A stretch of DNA of 64,000 nt. Origin: Clostridiales bacterium. GTDB taxonomy: Bacteria; Bacillota; Clostridia; Oscillospirales; Oscillospiraceae. The stretch is taken from NCBI GenBank assembly GCA_014799475.1, contig JAAVHX010000043.1, positions 18,078 through 82,077 of the forward strand, read 5' to 3'. Every line of letters starts with the position of its first letter. The first letter of the stretch is position 1. Below are positions 61,556-64,000 of the stretch, one piece after another. The notes under the pieces were generated by a model that saw only the letters and a list, made by a program, of their open reading frames with translations, was not told the origin of the DNA and made no database searches. Made by a program: the position numbers and the translations under genes.

Positions 61556-61885
61556 ATGAATAAACAGTCACATCGCACCTGTGTCCGTATGAGCGTTAAG
61601 GATTACGAATTACTGAAGGAAAAGAGCGCAGGTACTGGGCTGTCCGCCAATGCATGGCTGATGGCGCAGCTAGAAACCAACCGCCCCTTCCTGCACCGCG
61701 AGGAGGAAACCTGGCAGGTCATCCGCTTCATGGATGAGACGGGCCGTGAGATCAACGAGATCGCCCGCGATTTCAACAGCGGTCATGGCACAGCGGAGCA
61801 ACTCCGGTACGCTGTTCGTCTTTTGGGAGATGTGTATGAGAGAATTTACGCGCTGAGAAAGAAGGGATATATCCGTGCCGCTTAA
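61556..61885 (+). CDS. MobC-like relaxosome accessory protein (ribbon-helix-helix)
   Basis: A 109-residue protein from ATG 61556 with GGGAGTGA upstream. The N-terminus is an RHH-type strand-helix (HRTCVRMSVKDYELLKEKSA, then SANAWLMAQLETN), and the C-terminal part is the MobC-like REINEIARDFNSGHGTAEQL segment. Such proteins bind oriT and help the relaxase. The frame extends upstream through the palindromes, but that part is not protein-like. It overlaps the next gene by 11 bp. Confidence 0.75.
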   Translation: MNKQSHRTCVRMSVKDYELLKEKSAGTGLSANAWLMAQLETNRPFLHREEETWQVIRFMDETGREINEIARDFNSGHGTAEQLRYAVRLLGDVYERIYALRKKGYIRAA

Positions 61886-62234
61886 ACGAAAAGGCCAAAG
61901 GCAGAAAGTCTGCACACCCAAGAAAGATTACAGCAGAAATATCTCTGTCCGCATGACAGAGGAGCAATACCAGCGTCTGCGGCAATACATGAAGCTGGCC
62001 CGACTGAGCAGCACAGCTTATTTTTGCCGCTTGATTCGAGAAGATGAGTTCAAGGGTCGTTTTCCAGATCTGAATCGTGCAATGCACGCCAGTGTTAACA
62101 TGATCTATTCCAACGTGCTTCAAATATCGCGCCATCAGAGGGCAAGGGTAATGGACACCGAAGCCATCGGAAAGCTGGTTTTCCTGACGGATAGACTCTG
62201 CGAGGAAATCTATCTGCTTGCCAGTCAGAAATAG
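61875..62234 (+). CDS. second MobC/RHH-like protein
   Basis: A 119-residue protein beginning at GTG 61875 inside the end of the previous gene. It has a basic N-terminus (PLKRKGQRQKVCTPKKDY), an RHH segment NISVRMTEEQYQRLRQYMKL with SSTAYFCRLIRED, and a helical C-terminus with RAMHASVNMIYSNVLQISRH. It probably pairs with the first protein at oriT. A relaxase gene would normally follow but is not seen. Confidence 0.7.
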   Translation: MPLKRKGQRQKVCTPKKDYSRNISVRMTEEQYQRLRQYMKLARLSSTAYFCRLIREDEFKGRFPDLNRAMHASVNMIYSNVLQISRHQRARVMDTEAIGKLVFLTDRLCEEIYLLASQK

Positions 62235-62335
62235 CCCTTTGTTGGCCCACAGAAGGCTTCGTGCGGCCTTCATTCGGCCCTGCGGGTATCCCTGCCCCAC
62301 CCAGGCCGTCAGGCCCAACGTGGCCGAGTGTGACA

Positions 62336-62369
62336 AAATCGGGTTTTGTGAATTCACAAAGCCCGATTT
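62336..62369. repeat. palindrome after the mobilization genes
   Basis: AAATCGGG...CCCGATTT outer arms with inner TTGTG-aatt-CACAA. The outer arm is the same as in the array member at 61262-61295, but the core differs. It may be the terminator of the mob transcript, although no U-run follows. Confidence 0.6.
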
Positions 62370-62439
62370 CAGACAGGATTTCGAGCATCATACTGTCTGT
62401 CAAATAAAAATCATCGGATATGTTTTCATAGGATAAAAA

Positions 62440-62961
62440 TCATGATTGGCGAAACGGCCAAGAAAGGAGGTTGTCGACCATAGACAAACCACGCAAATTC
62501 AATACCCAAGAAAACAGAACGGAGCGTATCCAAGTTTCCCATGGCAGGGCGATCCGAGTGGTATCCGTGTTATCGCCCTCGCTGTCCAAGCAGTCCAGAA
62601 CAGAGACAAACCGGCATCCCAGGCTGGGAAACACAACGTCTGTGTACCGGCCTACCTCTACGAAGTCCCGTCCCAGGCGGGAGAGGTCTTTGACGAGGAT
62701 GAGGTTGATAATGCCGTTCCGGGCGTCCTCCAGCATTTCCAGAAATCCGGGCCGCTGGAAGTTGCCCCCGCTGTACCCATCGTCACAATAGGTCTTGGTC
62801 TCCACCCAGCCGTTGAGCATGGCAAACTTGGAAAGCATTTCCCGCTGATTCTCGATACTGACAGATTCATCAGCGGGGATGTAATTCTTGGCCTTGGCAG
62901 AATTGGAGGCATCGTCCACGCTCAAACGGCAGTAGATGCCCACTTTATACAGCTTGTTCAT
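62440..62961 (-). pseudogene. serine recombinase, N-terminal domain only (truncated)
   Basis: The first ~133 residues are the catalytic domain of a large serine recombinase: KVGIYCRLSVDD with the nucleophile Ser, ENQREMLSKFAMLNGW, DDGYSGGNFQRPGF, LILVKDLSRLGRDFVEVGRY and FPSLGCRFVSVLD. After DSEGDNTD the sequence no longer matches and ends within ~40 residues, lacking the recombinase and zinc-ribbon domains. The start overlaps the stop of the next recombinase by ATGA, so the two were a tandem pair. Confidence 0.85.
62464..62562 (+). pseudogene. 5' stub of a plus-strand gene cut by the recombinase
   Basis: AAAGGAGG at 62464-62470 is followed, at a proper 9-nt spacing, by ATA at 62480 instead of ATG, and then by a hydrophilic frame (IDKPRKFNTQENRTERIQVS). 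Near 62562 the sequence becomes the antisense of the serine recombinase. TTG 62471 is too close to the ribosome site. It may be the start of the missing mobilization gene, with the start codon decayed. Confidence 0.35.
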
Positions 62962-64000
62962 ACCGCCGCCCGCCTTTCCTGGGACAAGGCATCATCCACA
63001 CAGCCAACGTAACGATAAAATACCTTTACGTCCTGGACACGGGTGTTGCCGCACTTTTGGGCCTCACCAACCTCGATACGGTCCACCAACTCAAACAGGA
63101 TAGTCTCATCCAGTTCAGTGATTTCCGTATAGCGCCGGATGATCTCGGCCCACTGGTCGGCGTCATGGCGGTTCTCCAACTGCGCCCTGACTTTCTGCTC
63201 CAACTCCGGGAGGGCGGCGGCTTTCTGCGCCCGCTCCGTCTCGTACTTCTTCATCAGTGTCTGGAATACCGTGGGCGGGACAACGCCAGCGCATTTATCC
63301 TCATAGAGATTCTGCATCAGCTTTTCCAGCTCCGCGACACGGGCGGTGGCCACTCGAAACTCCTGCTCATAAGACGCCGCACGGCTGTGCTGCTCCTTAT
63401 CCTTCATACGGATGATCTGTGCCAGCAGCCGTTCACGGTCATGGGCGGCATATCGGGCCTTCTCCCGAATGTCCTCCAGCACGATCTGTGTCAGCACATT
63501 CTCGTAGATGGTATGGATGGTGCAGGCACTTTTCCCGCTGCGGGAATAACTCCCGCACATGAAAGAACTGTACCGCCCTGGACTTCCATCTTTATAGGTG
63601 AACCGCTCCACCTGGTTACGCATTTTGAATCCGCAATCCGCGCAGTAGACCAAGCCGGTGAAAATGCTCTTGATGCCGTCCGATGTTTCGGACTTCCGCA
63701 CTTTCTTCTGGTCGATGCTGACAACCGTATCCCATACCTCGCGGGAGATGATCGGCTCATGGGTCCCCTCCACACGAATCCACTGCTCTTTGGGTTTTGC
63801 TACCAGCTTTTTGGATTTGTAGGAGAGGGTGCCGCATTTGCCCTGGACCATGTTGCCGATATAGGCTTCGTTGCGGATCATCACCTTAACGGTGCTTTCA
63901 TTCCACAGGTGGTTGACGCGGCGGGGATCAGTGCGGCCCTGGCGCTGATAGTACAGTTCACCGGGCGGCTGAACGCCCTCGGCATTTAAGGTGGTGGCGA
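62958..64000 (-). CDS. large serine recombinase, C-terminal portion (5' end outside window)
   Basis: The frame is open to the window edge. The visible ~347 residues include the recombinase domain (LWNESTVKVMIRNEAYIGNM, KEQWIRVEGTHEPIISREVW), the zinc ribbon (YCADCGFKMRN ... FMCGSYSRSGKSAC), a long coiled-coil (RDRERLLAQIIRMKDKEQHS-like region, AELEKLMQNLYEDKCAGVV) and the C-terminal ITELDETILFELVDRIEVGE. This is the TndX/integrase-type enzyme of Clostridia integrative elements. Its 3' end is intact; the catalytic domain is beyond the window. Confidence 0.92.
   Translation of the reverse strand, partial: ATTLNAEGVQPPGELYYQRQGRTDPRRVNHLWNESTVKVMIRNEAYIGNMVQGKCGTLSYKSKKLVAKPKEQWIRVEGTHEPIISREVWDTVVSIDQKKVRKSETSDGIKSIFTGLVYCADCGFKMRNQVERFTYKDGSPGRYSSFMCGSYSRSGKSACTIHTIYENVLTQIVLEDIREKARYAAHDRERLLAQIIRMKDKEQHSRAASYEQEFRVATARVAELEKLMQNLYEDKCAGVVPPTVFQTLMKKYETERAQKAAALPELEQKVRAQLENRHDADQWAEIIRRYTEITELDETILFELVDRIEVGEAQKCGNTRVQDVKVFYRYVGCVDDALSQERRAAV

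Overview
The window is a chromosomal segment of a moderately GC-rich, spore-forming Clostridia-type Firmicute. The evidence is a PolC C-terminus, sporulation genes (SpoIVFA/SpoIVFB-like pair with a sigma-E-type promoter, CwlD-like amidase, SpoIIM, a SigH-like sigma factor), a SCIFF peptide with its radical-SAM maturase, a Rex-type operator on a fermentative alcohol dehydrogenase gene, and strong Shine-Dalgarno sites throughout. Gene content and base composition resemble gut Oscillospiraceae (Flavonifractor/Intestinimonas-like); that placement is inference.

Layout. 1-8.5 kb: end of polC, a small membrane protein, then a complete histidine operon hisZ-G-D-B-H-A-F-I-E with a near-consensus promoter, ending in a Bax-inhibitor-1-like gene. 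8.7-12 kb: an unknown membrane protein, a 26-codon gene with its own promoter, tRNA-Gly(CCC), a methyltransferase and a DinB-like protein. 12-19.3 kb: spoIVFA/spoIVFB, rplS, rbgA, rnhB, yraN, a dipeptidase, thrC and a phosphoesterase. 19.3-26 kb: proteostasis block tig-clpP-clpX-lon-engB. 26-32.4 kb: tRNA-Gln(CTG), a DUF1858 redox-disulfide protein, a fused TrmK-Nif3 gene, cwlD, radA, a tyrosine recombinase and an amidase-like protein. 32.4-38.4 kb: glycolysis (fba plus a PPi-type phosphofructokinase, and a separate ATP-type pfkA) with purB, a zinc-ribbon protein and sigH. 38.5-42.4 kb: ruvC-ruvA-ruvB, xerD, spoIIM. 42.7-45.8 kb: SCIFF maturase and peptide, and the iron alcohol dehydrogenase. 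45.9-52.4 kb: BceAB-like ABC transporter, MATE exporter, a duplicated DUF305-like protein and a GH13 amylase.

52.5-64 kb is accessory DNA. It holds a type I restriction-modification operon (hsdR, a small coiled-coil gene, hsdM, hsdS) that continues with almost no gap into a zinc-ribbon protein with a nucleoside-deoxyribosyltransferase/TIR-like C-terminal domain, plus a truncated DUF3644 gene. Beyond hsdR lies a degraded mobilizable element: a GC-rich hairpin region, seven imperfect palindromes sharing the core GRCAA-NN-TTGYC with covarying outer arms, two ribbon-helix-helix MobC-like genes with no relaxase in view, and two serine recombinase genes on the opposite strand, one truncated and one running off the window.

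The observations most worth follow-up are the palindrome array next to the relaxosome genes, the deoxyribosyltransferase-like gene in the hsd operon, the TrmK-Nif3 fusion with an internal ribosome-binding site, the Rex operator on adh, and the sigma-E promoter that moves the spoIVFA start.
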